This document shows, piece after piece, positions 42,211 to 50,686 of a DNA stretch of 64,000 nucleotides. Below the pieces are notes generated by a model that ran no database searches, had not been told where the DNA came from, and worked only from the letters and a program-made list of their open reading frames with translations. Location of the stretch: positions 496,001-560,000 of the forward strand of contig NZ_SMAP01000001.1 in assembly GCF_004346265.1 (NCBI RefSeq). The letters run 5' to 3'. The translations under genes and the position numbers were made by a program. How positions within the stretch are numbered: position 1 is the stretch's first letter; each line of letters begins with the position of its first letter. Origin of the DNA: Thermomonas haemolytica. Lineage in GTDB: Bacteria > Pseudomonadota > Gammaproteobacteria > Xanthomonadales > Xanthomonadaceae.

Positions 42211-42630
42211 TCAGAACGGCTTGGCCAGCACCAGATAGACCACCATCACCAGCAGCAGCACCGGCAGTTCGTTGAACCAGCGCAGGGCACCGGACGAAGG
42301 CAACGGGTGCCCGGCGGCGTTGCGCTTGAGCAGGCGCCCGGCGACCACGAAATGCGCCAGCAGCAACGCCACCAGCGCCAGCTTGGCGTGCAGCCAGCCG
42401 CCGCCGATGTGGAAATGCAGCCACAGCGCCAGCCCCAGCACGAAGGCGATGCCGAACATCACGTGGCCGAAGCGGTACAACCGCCGCCCCATCAGCAGAA
42501 GGCGCTCGCGCACGGCGGGCACGTCGCCGGCCTCGGCCAGGTTGACCAGGATGCGCGGCAGGTAGAACACCGTGGACATCCAGGCGATCACGAACACCAG
42601 GTGGAACGTCTTGGTCAGCAGGTAGGCCAT
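42211..42630 (-). CDS. CopD/HemJ-like four-helix membrane protein
   Basis: A 139-residue protein with four helices and conserved residues of the CopD/HemJ family: KTFHLVFVIAWMSTVFYLPRI at the N-terminus, with His and Arg, FGHVMFGIAF and a C-terminal LRWFNELPVLLLVMVVYLVLAKPF. HemJ is the heme-binding protoporphyrinogen oxidase of many proteobacteria. This match fits HemJ in size and first-helix pattern, but the CopD label is safer without a comparison. ATG 42630 is chosen by homology; no SD is clear. Confidence 0.8.
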   Translation of the reverse strand: MAYLLTKTFHLVFVIAWMSTVFYLPRILVNLAEAGDVPAVRERLLLMGRRLYRFGHVMFGIAFVLGLALWLHFHIGGGWLHAKLALVALLLAHFVVAGRLLKRNAAGHPLPSSGALRWFNELPVLLLVMVVYLVLAKPF

Positions 42631-42748
42631 GGCAGGTCCGTCATGCCCGCACAGCGGGGCTTGGGCTTTTGATTCTTGCATGCCGCCTCGGTCAAGCTGA
42701 AGCACGCCGCCTGCCCGCGCAGGCCCGACCTCGCCCCCCCCGGAAGCC

Positions 42749-43342
42749 ATGACCAAGACCTACGACCGCGCTTATTTCGACCGCTGGTACCGCCATGGCG
42801 GGATCGGCCACGCCGCGCGCCTGGCGCGCAAGGTGCAGCTGGCGGTGGCGACCGCCGAATACCACCTGGAACGGCCGATCCGCAGCGTGCTGGACATCGG
42901 CTGCGGCGAAGGCGCGTGGCGCGCGCCGCTGCTGAAGCTGCGCCCGAACGTACGCTACCTGGGCTTCGACAGCAGCGATTACGCCGTCGCCCGCTACGGC
43001 CGCAGCCGCAACCTGCACCTGGCGCGCTTCGCCGATTTCGCCCACCTGCGCCCCTGCCCGCCGGTCGACCTGCTGGTGTGCAGCGACGTGCTGCATTACC
43101 TCGACACCCGCGAGCTGGACCGCGGCCTGCCGGCGCTGGCCGAGCTGTGCGGCGGGGTGGCCTTCATCGAGGTGTTCGCGCGCGGCGACGGCGCGGAAGG
43201 CGACGAACACGAGTTCAAGCAGCGGCCGGCGGCGTTCTACCGCGAGCGCCTGCGCGCGCTCGGCCTGCAGCCGCTGGGCTCGCACTGCTGGCTGTCGGCA
43301 GCACTGGCAACACACGCCACGGCGCTGGAACTGCCCGGCTGA
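42749..43342 (+). CDS. Class I SAM-dependent methyltransferase
   Basis: A 197-residue methyltransferase. Motif I is VLDIGCGEGAW (~47-57), the acidic end of beta-2 is GFDSSDYA, and motif IV is LLVCSDVLHYLDT. The N-terminal YDRAYFDRWYR pattern recurs in small-molecule methyltransferases of Xanthomonads. The substrate is unknown. A GGAAG lies immediately upstream of the ATG. A TATGCT hexamer after its stop (43404-43409) probably serves the next gene. Confidence 0.9.
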   Translation: MTKTYDRAYFDRWYRHGGIGHAARLARKVQLAVATAEYHLERPIRSVLDIGCGEGAWRAPLLKLRPNVRYLGFDSSDYAVARYGRSRNLHLARFADFAHLRPCPPVDLLVCSDVLHYLDTRELDRGLPALAELCGGVAFIEVFARGDGAEGDEHEFKQRPAAFYRERLRALGLQPLGSHCWLSAALATHATALELPG

Positions 43343-43444
43343 ACGCAGGCCGGGCGCGGCCCGGAAGCGCGACCGCCGTCACGTCCGCTTGCCGCGCCTG
43401 CGCTATGCTGCAGCGCCGCAATCCAGGCCAGGGACCCCACCGCG

Positions 43445-44728
43445 ATGCTGCTGTACGAACTGCACGAACTCTGGCGCGCCGGACTGGCCCCATATGCCTA
43501 CTGGGCCGATGCCGGCGCCAAGATGTATTCCGCCCACGACAGCTGGCTGGCGGCACTGCCGGGCGCGCAGCGCACCGCGGCCGCGTTCGAGCTGATGTAC
43601 CGGCTGGGCAAGGAATACGAGAAGCCCGAATTCGGCATCCACCAGATCGAGGTGGACGGCGTGCCGATCCCGGTGGTCGAGCGGGTGGAGCTGGAGCAGC
43701 CGTTCTGCCGGCTGCTGCGCTTCAAGCGCTACCACGACCAGGCCGATGGCCTGGCGCGGATGAAGGACGACCCCACCGTGCTGGTGGTGGCGCCGCTGTC
43801 CGGGCACCACGCCACCCTGCTGCGCGACACCGTGCGCACCCTGCTGGCCGACCACAAGGTGTACATCACCGACTGGACCGACGCGCGCATGGTGCCGCAC
43901 GCGCAGGGCGCGTTCACGCTGGACGACTACGTGGCCTACGTGCAGGCCTTCATCCGTCACATCGGCGCCGCCAACCTGCACGTGATCAGCGTGTGCCAGC
44001 CCACCGTGCCGGTGCTGGCCGCAGTGTCGCTGATGGCGGCGCGCGGCGAACCGCTGCCGCGCACGATGACGATGATGGGCGGCCCGATCGATACCCGGCA
44101 GTCGCCCACCGCGGTCAACAACCTCGCCACCCGCCAGCCGCTATGGTGGTTCGAGAACAACGTCATCCACAGCGTGCCGGCCAACTACCCCGGCGCCGGC
44201 CGCCGCGTGTATCCCGGCTTCCTGCAGCACCTTGGGTTCGTGGCGATGAACCCCGAGCGCCACGGCATGTCGCACTGGGACTTCTACCAGGACCTGGTCA
44301 AGGGCGACCTGGAATCGGCCGAGGCGCACCGCCGCTTCTACGACGAATACAACGCGGTGCTGGACATGCCCGCCGAGTACTACCTCGACACCATCCGCGT
44401 GGTGTTCCAGCAGCACCTGCTGCCGCGCGGGCTGTGGGACGTGGCCGGCGAGCGGGTGGACCCCGCGCGGATCCGCGACTGCGCGCTGCTCACGGTCGAA
44501 GGCGAGCTGGACGACATCTCCGGCCAGGGCCAGACCCGCGCCGCGCACGCGCTGTGCACCGGCATCCCGCAGGCCTCTCACCGCCACCTCACGGCGGAAG
44601 GCGCCGGCCATTACGGCATCTTCAGCGGCCGTCGCTGGCGCACCCAGGTGTACCCGCAGGTGCGCGACTTCATCCGCGCCCACACCAACGCGCCCGCACC
44701 CCGCGGCAGGCGCACGCGCAAGGCCTGA
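43445..44728 (+). CDS. phaZ: Intracellular polyhydroxyalkanoate (PHB) depolymerase
   Basis: A 427-residue protein of the PhaZ1 family. It has no signal peptide. The catalytic nucleophile is Cys184 in ISVCQPTVPVL, the cysteine variant typical of Ralstonia PhaZa1, with Asp in VEGELDDISGQGQ and His in GAGHYGIFSG. N-terminal MLLYELHELWRAGLAPYAYWA and the C-terminal GRRWRTQVYPQVRDFI are family hallmarks. It mobilises native PHB granules. No PHA synthase or phasin is in the window. It has its own probable -10 (TATGCT, 43404-43409). Confidence 0.95.
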   Translation: MLLYELHELWRAGLAPYAYWADAGAKMYSAHDSWLAALPGAQRTAAAFELMYRLGKEYEKPEFGIHQIEVDGVPIPVVERVELEQPFCRLLRFKRYHDQADGLARMKDDPTVLVVAPLSGHHATLLRDTVRTLLADHKVYITDWTDARMVPHAQGAFTLDDYVAYVQAFIRHIGAANLHVISVCQPTVPVLAAVSLMAARGEPLPRTMTMMGGPIDTRQSPTAVNNLATRQPLWWFENNVIHSVPANYPGAGRRVYPGFLQHLGFVAMNPERHGMSHWDFYQDLVKGDLESAEAHRRFYDEYNAVLDMPAEYYLDTIRVVFQQHLLPRGLWDVAGERVDPARIRDCALLTVEGELDDISGQGQTRAAHALCTGIPQASHRHLTAEGAGHYGIFSGRRWRTQVYPQVRDFIRAHTNAPAPRGRRTRKA

Positions 44729-44785
44729 GGGCGGCCGGCGGCGATCGTCCGCGCGCTATGCTGGGCATCTGACCACCGGAGCCCG

Positions 44786-45715
44786 ATGATGCGCGCCACC
44801 CTGCTTGCCACCGCCCTGCTCGCCCTGCTGACCGCCGACCTGCACGCCGCGGAGGCCGCGCAGCCTGCCAAGCGCAAATCCGCGCAGGAAATCATCGATG
44901 CCGCCCCGGCCAGCGCCTGGCGCGACCTCGATCCCGCCAACACCCTGTACATGGAGCTGCCCGCCGGGCGGGTGGTGATCGAACTGGCCCCCGGCTTCGC
45001 GCCGGAGCACGTGGCGAACATCAAGACGATGGCCAAGGGCCGGTTCTGGGACGGGCTGAACATCTACCGCTCGCAGGACAATTTCGTGGTGCAGTTCGGC
45101 GACCCCGACGGCGAGGACGCCGGCAAGGCCAAGCCCTATCCGCCCGGCACCCGCACCCACCTGCCGGCCGAGTTCACCCGCAGCGACCAGGGCGTGCGCT
45201 TCGACCGCCTGCCGGACGCGGACGGCTGGGCGCCGCAGGTCGGCTTCGTGGACGGCTTCCCCGCCGCGCGCGACCCCAAGGCCGGCAAGGTATGGATGGC
45301 GCACTGCTACGGCGTGGTCGGCGCCGGCCGCAACACGCCGCCGGACAGCAGCATCGGCGCCGAGCTCTACGTGGTGATCGGCCAGGCCCCGCGCGCGCTG
45401 GACCACCAGCTGACCGTGGTCGGACGCGTGGTGAAGGGCATGGAGCTGCTCAGCGTGATCCCGCGCGGGCCCGCCCCGATGGGCTTCTACACCGACCCCA
45501 AGCAGCGCACGCCGATCCTTTCGATCAAGCTGGCCAGCGAGGTGCCGAAAGCCGAGCGCACCCGGCTGCAGCTGCTGCGCACCGACAGCCAGGCCTTCCG
45601 CGACGCCACCGAGGCGCGCCGCAACCGGGTGGACGATTTCTACACCCAGCCGGCCGGCCATATCGACCTGTGCAACGTGCCGCTGCCGGTGCGCGAAGCC
45701 CCCGCCGCGCGCTGA
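44786..45715 (+). CDS. Exported cyclophilin-type peptidyl-prolyl isomerase
   Basis: A 309-residue protein with a signal peptide ([19 protein letters not shown]) and a cyclophilin domain (~55-250): [48 protein letters not shown], and [15 protein letters not shown], the position of the usual MA(N) motif. The strand carrying FxMAN in cyclophilin A is altered (VWMAHC), so catalytic strength is uncertain. A C-terminal extension (~255-309) has no match I recognise. It starts at tandem ATGs (44786 or 44789) behind CGGAG, with TATGCT at 44758-44763. Confidence 0.88.
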   Translation: MMRATLLATALLALLTADLHAAEAAQPAKRKSAQEIIDAAPASAWRDLDPANTLYMELPAGRVVIELAPGFAPEHVANIKTMAKGRFWDGLNIYRSQDNFVVQFGDPDGEDAGKAKPYPPGTRTHLPAEFTRSDQGVRFDRLPDADGWAPQVGFVDGFPAARDPKAGKVWMAHCYGVVGAGRNTPPDSSIGAELYVVIGQAPRALDHQLTVVGRVVKGMELLSVIPRGPAPMGFYTDPKQRTPILSIKLASEVPKAERTRLQLLRTDSQAFRDATEARRNRVDDFYTQPAGHIDLCNVPLPVREAPAAR

Positions 45716-45759
45716 TCCCGACGGCGCATCTGCACGCGGAATGATGCGGTTGCGATGAC

Positions 45760-45789
45760 GCGCAAGGCGGCCGGAGGGCCGCCTTGCGC
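45760..45789. terminator. Perfect 13-bp hairpin between cyclophilin and TonB receptor genes
   Basis: The stem 45760-45772/45777-45789 with loop GGAG lies in the convergent gap. There is no T-tract on either strand, so it may act as a barrier or mRNA 3'-end stabiliser. Confidence 0.6.
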
Positions 45790-45827
45790 ATGGCCCGGCA
45801 CCGTCCCGGGCGTCCCGGTGCCGCGGC

Positions 45828-48380
45828 TCAGAACTCGCGGCTGAAGCGGATGCCCAGGGTGCGCGGCTGCGCGATCACGGTGTACGGCTCGTAGCCGCAG
45901 GTCAGTGCCGCGCATTCGGCGAAGCGGGTCATCTGCGCGCGCGAATTGAACGCGTTCTTCAGGAACACGTCGATCGCCCAGCTGTCCTTGCGCCAGCCGG
46001 CCGAGAGATCGACCAGGGTGTACGCATCCAGGTAACCCAGCAGCGCGGTCTCGGCGGTGCGCATGTCCACCCGGCGCTTGCCCGCGTGCGAGAACGAGGC
46101 CTGCCAGTACGCCTCGCCGGGGCCGAGGTCGAAGGTGTAACGCGCGTTGAGGCTACCCTTGAAGCGCGGCGTGATCGGCAGCTGGGTACCGGCCGCGGCC
46201 TGCGGGCCGCTGACCACGTTGCCGTTCGGGTCCAGGGTGCCCGCCGGGCACACCGTCTCCGGCTTGCCATCCGGGCGCAGCCAGCCGCAGAAGTTCTGGG
46301 TCAGCTTGGCGTCGTACCAGGCGAAGCTGCCGGTGATCTGCAGGTTGTAGGTGGCCGCCCAGACCAGGTCGGTCTCCAGGCCGTTGATGCGCGCCTGGTT
46401 GGCGTTGCGGATCTCGGTCAGGCCGTTCTGGCCGAGGTAGGAGAACTGGAAGTTCTTCCAGTCCTCGCGGAACACCGCGCCGTTGAAAACGAAGCTGCCG
46501 TTGCCCCAGGAGGTCTTCCAGCCGGCCTCGTAGTTGGTGAGGAAGTCGGACAGGTACGGCGGCAGGGTGCCGCGGCGGTTGATGCCGCCGGGACGGTAGC
46601 CTTCCGACCAGGTGGCGTACACCAGCTTGGTGTCGTTGATCTTGAAGGTGAGGTTGGCGCGGTAGATCGACCCGTTCTCCTTCACGCCCTTGTCGAACAC
46701 CATGCACGGCGCGCCCTTGTAGGGCTGCCAGTTGGACGGGGCCCCGTACTGCGCGTAGCAGCCGGCCTCGCCGTAGCGGTCGGCAGGCGGCTGGCTGGAC
46801 TGCGAGGAATACCCCTCGGCGAAGCCGAAGAAGCCCTTGAGGCTGTTGCGGGCATGGAACCAGCGCCCGCCGGCGTTGAGCTCCAGGCGGTCGGTCAGGT
46901 CGTAGCTGAGTTGGCCGAACACGGCGCGGTCGTCGTCGGTGCGGTCCTGCCGGGTCAGCCAGATGGTGTTCGGCCAGCCGCTGACCGAGAGCACGCTGGC
47001 CAGGCCATCGATCTGGTAATTCTGCAGGATGTCGTGGCTCTGGTTCTGCCAGAACAGGCCGGCCACCAGCCGCAGCCGGTTGTCCTGCGGCGAGGCGATG
47101 CGCAGCTCGTGGCTGGTGCGCCGGTAGCGGTCGGTGGCGTTGATGTGCTGCGCCGGATTGATCAGGTTGCCGTTGTTGTCGTAGAAGTACGCGCCGTAGC
47201 CGGCCAGGCTGTCGTACCAGTAGCCGTAGTCGCTGTAGTCGGCGGCGGAATCGACGTCGCGATTGAGGTGCGAGAACACGTAGGTCAGGTCGAAGTTGCC
47301 GATCTTGCCTTCCACCGTCATCGCCGCCTGGTACCAGCGGTCGTCGGAAAACTCCGGGTAGAAGTGCTTGACCGCGGTCTTGCCGTAGGAGCTGTCGTAG
47401 CCCGCGCTGGCGCTGCCCACCAGCGGATCGATGCCGGCGCTGCCGTGCGCCTTCATCTTCTGCGCGATCAGCTGCGGGGTGATGGTCCAGCGGTCGTTGA
47501 TGTCGAAGCGCATGGCCGCGCGCACGCCGACGGTGTCGGCGGTGTTGTAGTTGTTCTTGGCGAAGGCGGCGTTGTCCGCGACGATCCCCGAGGTCGGATA
47601 GGTGCGGGTACCGTGCAGGTTGTCCACCCAGCCGGCGTCGTGCTTCTGCCAGCCCACCAGGCGCACCGCCGCGGTGTTGTTGTTCATCGGCAGGTTGACG
47701 AAGCCTTCCAGCACGTGGCCGATGCCACCGCCGTCGATCGCGTTGGCTTCCACCGCGAAGCCCGCCGCATAGCCGGACGGATCGGGCTTCTTGGTGATGA
47801 TGCGCACGGTGCCGGACTGCGAGCTGGCGCCGTACAGGGTGCCCTGCGGGCCGGCCAGCGCTTCCACCCGGTCGATGTCGTACATGTGGATGTCGAGCGC
47901 GCCCTGGATGGTGGTGATGGGCTGCTCGTCCAGGTACATGCCCACGCTGGGCTGCGAACCGGAGTGGTTGCCGTCGCCGCCGCTGGCCACGCCGCGCATG
48001 TACACCTGCACGAAGCCGGGACCGGAGAACACGCCGCCGCCGGCGGTGCCGTAGCTCAGGCTGGGGATCATCTTGGCGTAGTCGCTGAACGACGCCACGT
48101 CCTGCTGCTCCAGCTGGGTGCTGCCCAGCACCTGCAGGCTGATCGGCACCTTCTGCAGGTTTTCCTCGCGCTTCTGCGCGGTCACCGTCACCGTGCCCAG
48201 CGTGCGCGTGTCCTTGTCCTTGTCTTTCGCCACCGCGTCCTTGGCCGGCGCCGGCGCGTTGGCGTCCTGGGCCCAGGCCGGTGCGGCGAAGGCTAAGGCC
48301 ACCGCGACCGCCAGCGGGAGCTTGCGGAACGCCCGGCCGCGCCGGTTTTCCCCTTTCCGAACAACGTGTTGCGCAGACAT
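45828..48380 (-). CDS. TonB-dependent outer-membrane receptor
   Basis: An 850-residue receptor. After a long n-region the signal peptide is LPLAVAVALAFAAPAWAQ. A TonB-box-like TLGTVTVTAQKREENLQKVPIS opens the plug (~70-190), with the LDIHMYDIDRVEALAGPQGTLYG signature. A 22-strand barrel follows and ends in the outer-membrane terminal phenylalanine (GIRFSREF). It resembles the large CirA/BtuB/sphingomonad-type receptor group common in Lysobacteraceae; the ligand is unknown. ATG 48380 has SD GGGGAG. The TPR-sulfotransferase gene lies directly upstream on the same strand. Confidence 0.95.
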   Translation of the reverse strand: MSAQHVVRKGENRRGRAFRKLPLAVAVALAFAAPAWAQDANAPAPAKDAVAKDKDKDTRTLGTVTVTAQKREENLQKVPISLQVLGSTQLEQQDVASFSDYAKMIPSLSYGTAGGGVFSGPGFVQVYMRGVASGGDGNHSGSQPSVGMYLDEQPITTIQGALDIHMYDIDRVEALAGPQGTLYGASSQSGTVRIITKKPDPSGYAAGFAVEANAIDGGGIGHVLEGFVNLPMNNNTAAVRLVGWQKHDAGWVDNLHGTRTYPTSGIVADNAAFAKNNYNTADTVGVRAAMRFDINDRWTITPQLIAQKMKAHGSAGIDPLVGSASAGYDSSYGKTAVKHFYPEFSDDRWYQAAMTVEGKIGNFDLTYVFSHLNRDVDSAADYSDYGYWYDSLAGYGAYFYDNNGNLINPAQHINATDRYRRTSHELRIASPQDNRLRLVAGLFWQNQSHDILQNYQIDGLASVLSVSGWPNTIWLTRQDRTDDDRAVFGQLSYDLTDRLELNAGGRWFHARNSLKGFFGFAEGYSSQSSQPPADRYGEAGCYAQYGAPSNWQPYKGAPCMVFDKGVKENGSIYRANLTFKINDTKLVYATWSEGYRPGGINRRGTLPPYLSDFLTNYEAGWKTSWGNGSFVFNGAVFREDWKNFQFSYLGQNGLTEIRNANQARINGLETDLVWAATYNLQITGSFAWYDAKLTQNFCGWLRPDGKPETVCPAGTLDPNGNVVSGPQAAAGTQLPITPRFKGSLNARYTFDLGPGEAYWQASFSHAGKRRVDMRTAETALLGYLDAYTLVDLSAGWRKDSWAIDVFLKNAFNSRAQMTRFAECAALTCGYEPYTVIAQPRTLGIRFSREF

Positions 48381-48435
48381 GCCTGACTCCCCAGAGTGAT
48401 GATGTCGCCGCGTTGACAGCCGGATTGCCGCCAAG

Positions 48436-48463
48436 ATTTAAACCTGTTTTAACCGCTTTTCAA
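48436..48463 (-). promoter_or_regulatory. AT-rich promoter of the TonB receptor gene
   Basis: On the minus strand TTGAAA (48463-48458), 16 bases, then TTAAAT (48441-48436). This small AT-rich island stands out in the GC-rich sequence and overlaps the stop of the sulfotransferase gene, so the receptor can be transcribed independently. Confidence 0.5.
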
Positions 48464-50520
48464 CAATCGCCCCGAGCCCCGCCTTGGGCCGCCCCCAAGT
48501 CCGGCGGCACCGCCGGGTAGGCCTCCAGCACCGGCCCCAGCGCCTGCTTCAACGGCTCCAGCCACGGCTCGAAGCGCCGCCACTGCGCCAGGCCCTCGCG
48601 GTAGATCGGCCGCCGCACCTGCTCGGAACTGGCGGTGCGCACCGCGCGCGGATTCTCGAAGAAACGCAGGCAGCGCGCATCGAACGGCAGGCCGCAGTAG
48701 TCCAGCAACGCGCGCACCTGGGCCTCGGTGTCCTCCACCATCGCCTCGTGGAAGACGCGATGGATGCGCCCGGGCAGCACTGCGTCGAAATGCGCCATCA
48801 GCATCACGTAGTCGGCGTAGTAGTGGCCGAGGTCGGCCAGGTCGTAGCTGAAGGCCTGGCCGCGCGCGAAGTGCTGCTTGAAGTTGGAAAAGCAGCAGGC
48901 CAGCGGATGCCGGCGCGCATCTATGATCTTGGCATTCGGCAGGATCGCGTGGATCAGGCCGATATGGGCGAAGTTGTTGGGCATCTTGTCGATGAACAAC
49001 GGCCGCCCTTCGCGCCGCTGCGGCTGTACCCGGCGCAGATAGTCACGCCCGAGCTCGGCCAGCTCCGCGCGCGGCAGCGCCGCCAGCACATCGTGATAGG
49101 AGGTGGTTTCCGGATTCCCGCTGCGCTCGCGCAGCTGGCGGGTGATGGCGATGATCGCCGGCAGCTCCATGGTGCCTTCCACCTGCGGATGGCTGGCCAG
49201 GATCTGCTCGACCAGGGTCGAGCCGGCGCGCGGCATGCCAACCACGAAGATCGGATCAGGCGCGGGGCAGCCGGCGCCGGCGCGCTCGGCGAAGAACTCG
49301 CGGGTATAGGTGCGGATCGCGCGACGCGTGCGCTCGCGCGCCAGCGCCGCGTCGTAGGGCAGCTGCGCGCGCCGCAGCGCGTTGCCGCGCGCGTAGTGCG
49401 CGAACGCCGCGGCATCGTCCTCGCCGGTATCTTCCAGCGCCTTGCCCAGCGCGAATTCGAAATGCAGCCGCGCATCGTCGTCGAGGTCGGCGCGCCGCAG
49501 CTGCGTGCGCATCGCCTCGATGTCGGCGGCATCGAAGCGCACGGTCTTGAGGTTGGCCAGGCTCCACCAGGCGCCGCCGAACCCGGGGTTCAGCGCGATC
49601 GCGCGGCGATAGGCGGCGATCGCATCGCCGGTGCGGCCGGCGGTCTTCAGCGCATGGCCGTAGCCCAGCCATACCTGCCATTGCCCGGGCACGCGCGCCA
49701 GCACTCGCTCGTAGGCGCCGATCGCGGCCTCGAAATCGCCCAGCTTGCCCAGGATCACCGCGCGCAGGTTGTGCAGCGACTGGCTGTCGGGCGCGCGCTC
49801 CAGCAGGCGATCGACCTCCACCAGCGCCTCGTCGTGGCGGTTGCCGCGGTTGAGCAGGCCGGCGTAGTTCTGGCGCGCGGCGTCGAAGCCCGGTGCACGC
49901 GCCAACGCCTGTTCCAGCAGGGCGATGGCCTCCTCGTTGCGGCCGAGGCGCGCGCCCAGCTCGGCCAGCATGCGCAACGCGGCCACATCGCCCGGCTGCG
50001 CGGACAGGCGCGCGCGCAGGCGGGTCTCCGCATCCGGTAGGTCGCCGCGGGCCAATGCGTCGGCAGCGGCCATCAACACCGGATCGCGCACGCTGTGCCG
50101 CACGTGCTGCAGGTAGGCAGCATCGGCACCGGCGCCATCGCCGCGGGAAAAGCGCAGATCGGCCAGTGCCAGCCACGCGCCGGGCAGCGCCGGCTGCAGC
50201 GCGACCGCGCGCTCCATGCTGGCCTGCGCCTGCGCGTCCTCGCCCTGCGCGGCCTGCGCGCGGCCCAGCGCCAGCCAGGTCATGGCCGATCCCGGCTGCG
50301 CCTGCGCCAGCGCCGCCAGCCGCCGGACCGCGCCCGCGGCATCGCCCACGGCCGTCTCCGCCATGCCCAGCACCAGCTCGCCGCCGGGATGCCCGGGCGC
50401 GGCCTCCAGAATTGCCAGTGCCTGCTCGGCGGCCAGTTCCGGCCGGGTTTCCAGCAGGCGCAGGGCATGCGCCAGCGCGGCATCCAGGCCGGCGACCGGG
50501 GCCTGCGCCTCCACGCTCAC
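48460..50520 (-). CDS. TPR-repeat protein with C-terminal sulfotransferase domain
   Basis: A 686-residue protein. Residues ~1-390 are TPR repeats (for example GDFEAAIGAYERVLARVPG and GDAIAAYRRAIALNPGFGGAW), and the C-terminal ~270 residues form a sulfotransferase domain with the 5'-PAPS loop IFVVGMPRAGSTLVEQI and the later DARRHPLACCFSNFKQHF segment (3'-phosphate site). GTG 50520 is preferred because GGGAG lies nine bases upstream; an ATG at 50550 is the alternative. No signal peptide is visible. Genes of this type often sit next to TonB-dependent receptors in Xanthomonads, but the acceptor is unknown. Confidence 0.88.
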   Translation of the reverse strand: MSVEAQAPVAGLDAALAHALRLLETRPELAAEQALAILEAAPGHPGGELVLGMAETAVGDAAGAVRRLAALAQAQPGSAMTWLALGRAQAAQGEDAQAQASMERAVALQPALPGAWLALADLRFSRGDGAGADAAYLQHVRHSVRDPVLMAAADALARGDLPDAETRLRARLSAQPGDVAALRMLAELGARLGRNEEAIALLEQALARAPGFDAARQNYAGLLNRGNRHDEALVEVDRLLERAPDSQSLHNLRAVILGKLGDFEAAIGAYERVLARVPGQWQVWLGYGHALKTAGRTGDAIAAYRRAIALNPGFGGAWWSLANLKTVRFDAADIEAMRTQLRRADLDDDARLHFEFALGKALEDTGEDDAAAFAHYARGNALRRAQLPYDAALARERTRRAIRTYTREFFAERAGAGCPAPDPIFVVGMPRAGSTLVEQILASHPQVEGTMELPAIIAITRQLRERSGNPETTSYHDVLAALPRAELAELGRDYLRRVQPQRREGRPLFIDKMPNNFAHIGLIHAILPNAKIIDARRHPLACCFSNFKQHFARGQAFSYDLADLGHYYADYVMLMAHFDAVLPGRIHRVFHEAMVEDTEAQVRALLDYCGLPFDARCLRFFENPRAVRTASSEQVRRPIYREGLAQWRRFEPWLEPLKQALGPVLEAYPAVPPDLGAAQGGARGDC

Positions 50521-50686
50521 CGGGCGTCGCTCCCGCGCGCGGACGCGCATCCACGCCGGTGGCACCGGCAACTGCCCGCATGGATGCACATGGCGACCTC
50601 CCCGACCGTGACTACCGGCATGTTGCCACGCCGGCGCGGTTCGCACATCGTGCGGGGATTACCGTCCGCATGACGCCGGGGATTCC

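Noticed and set aside
46086-48296. 736-codon plus-strand frame opposite the TonB receptor
   Set aside because: Val/Ala/Gly low-complexity translation, antisense to a complete receptor with signal peptide and terminal Phe.
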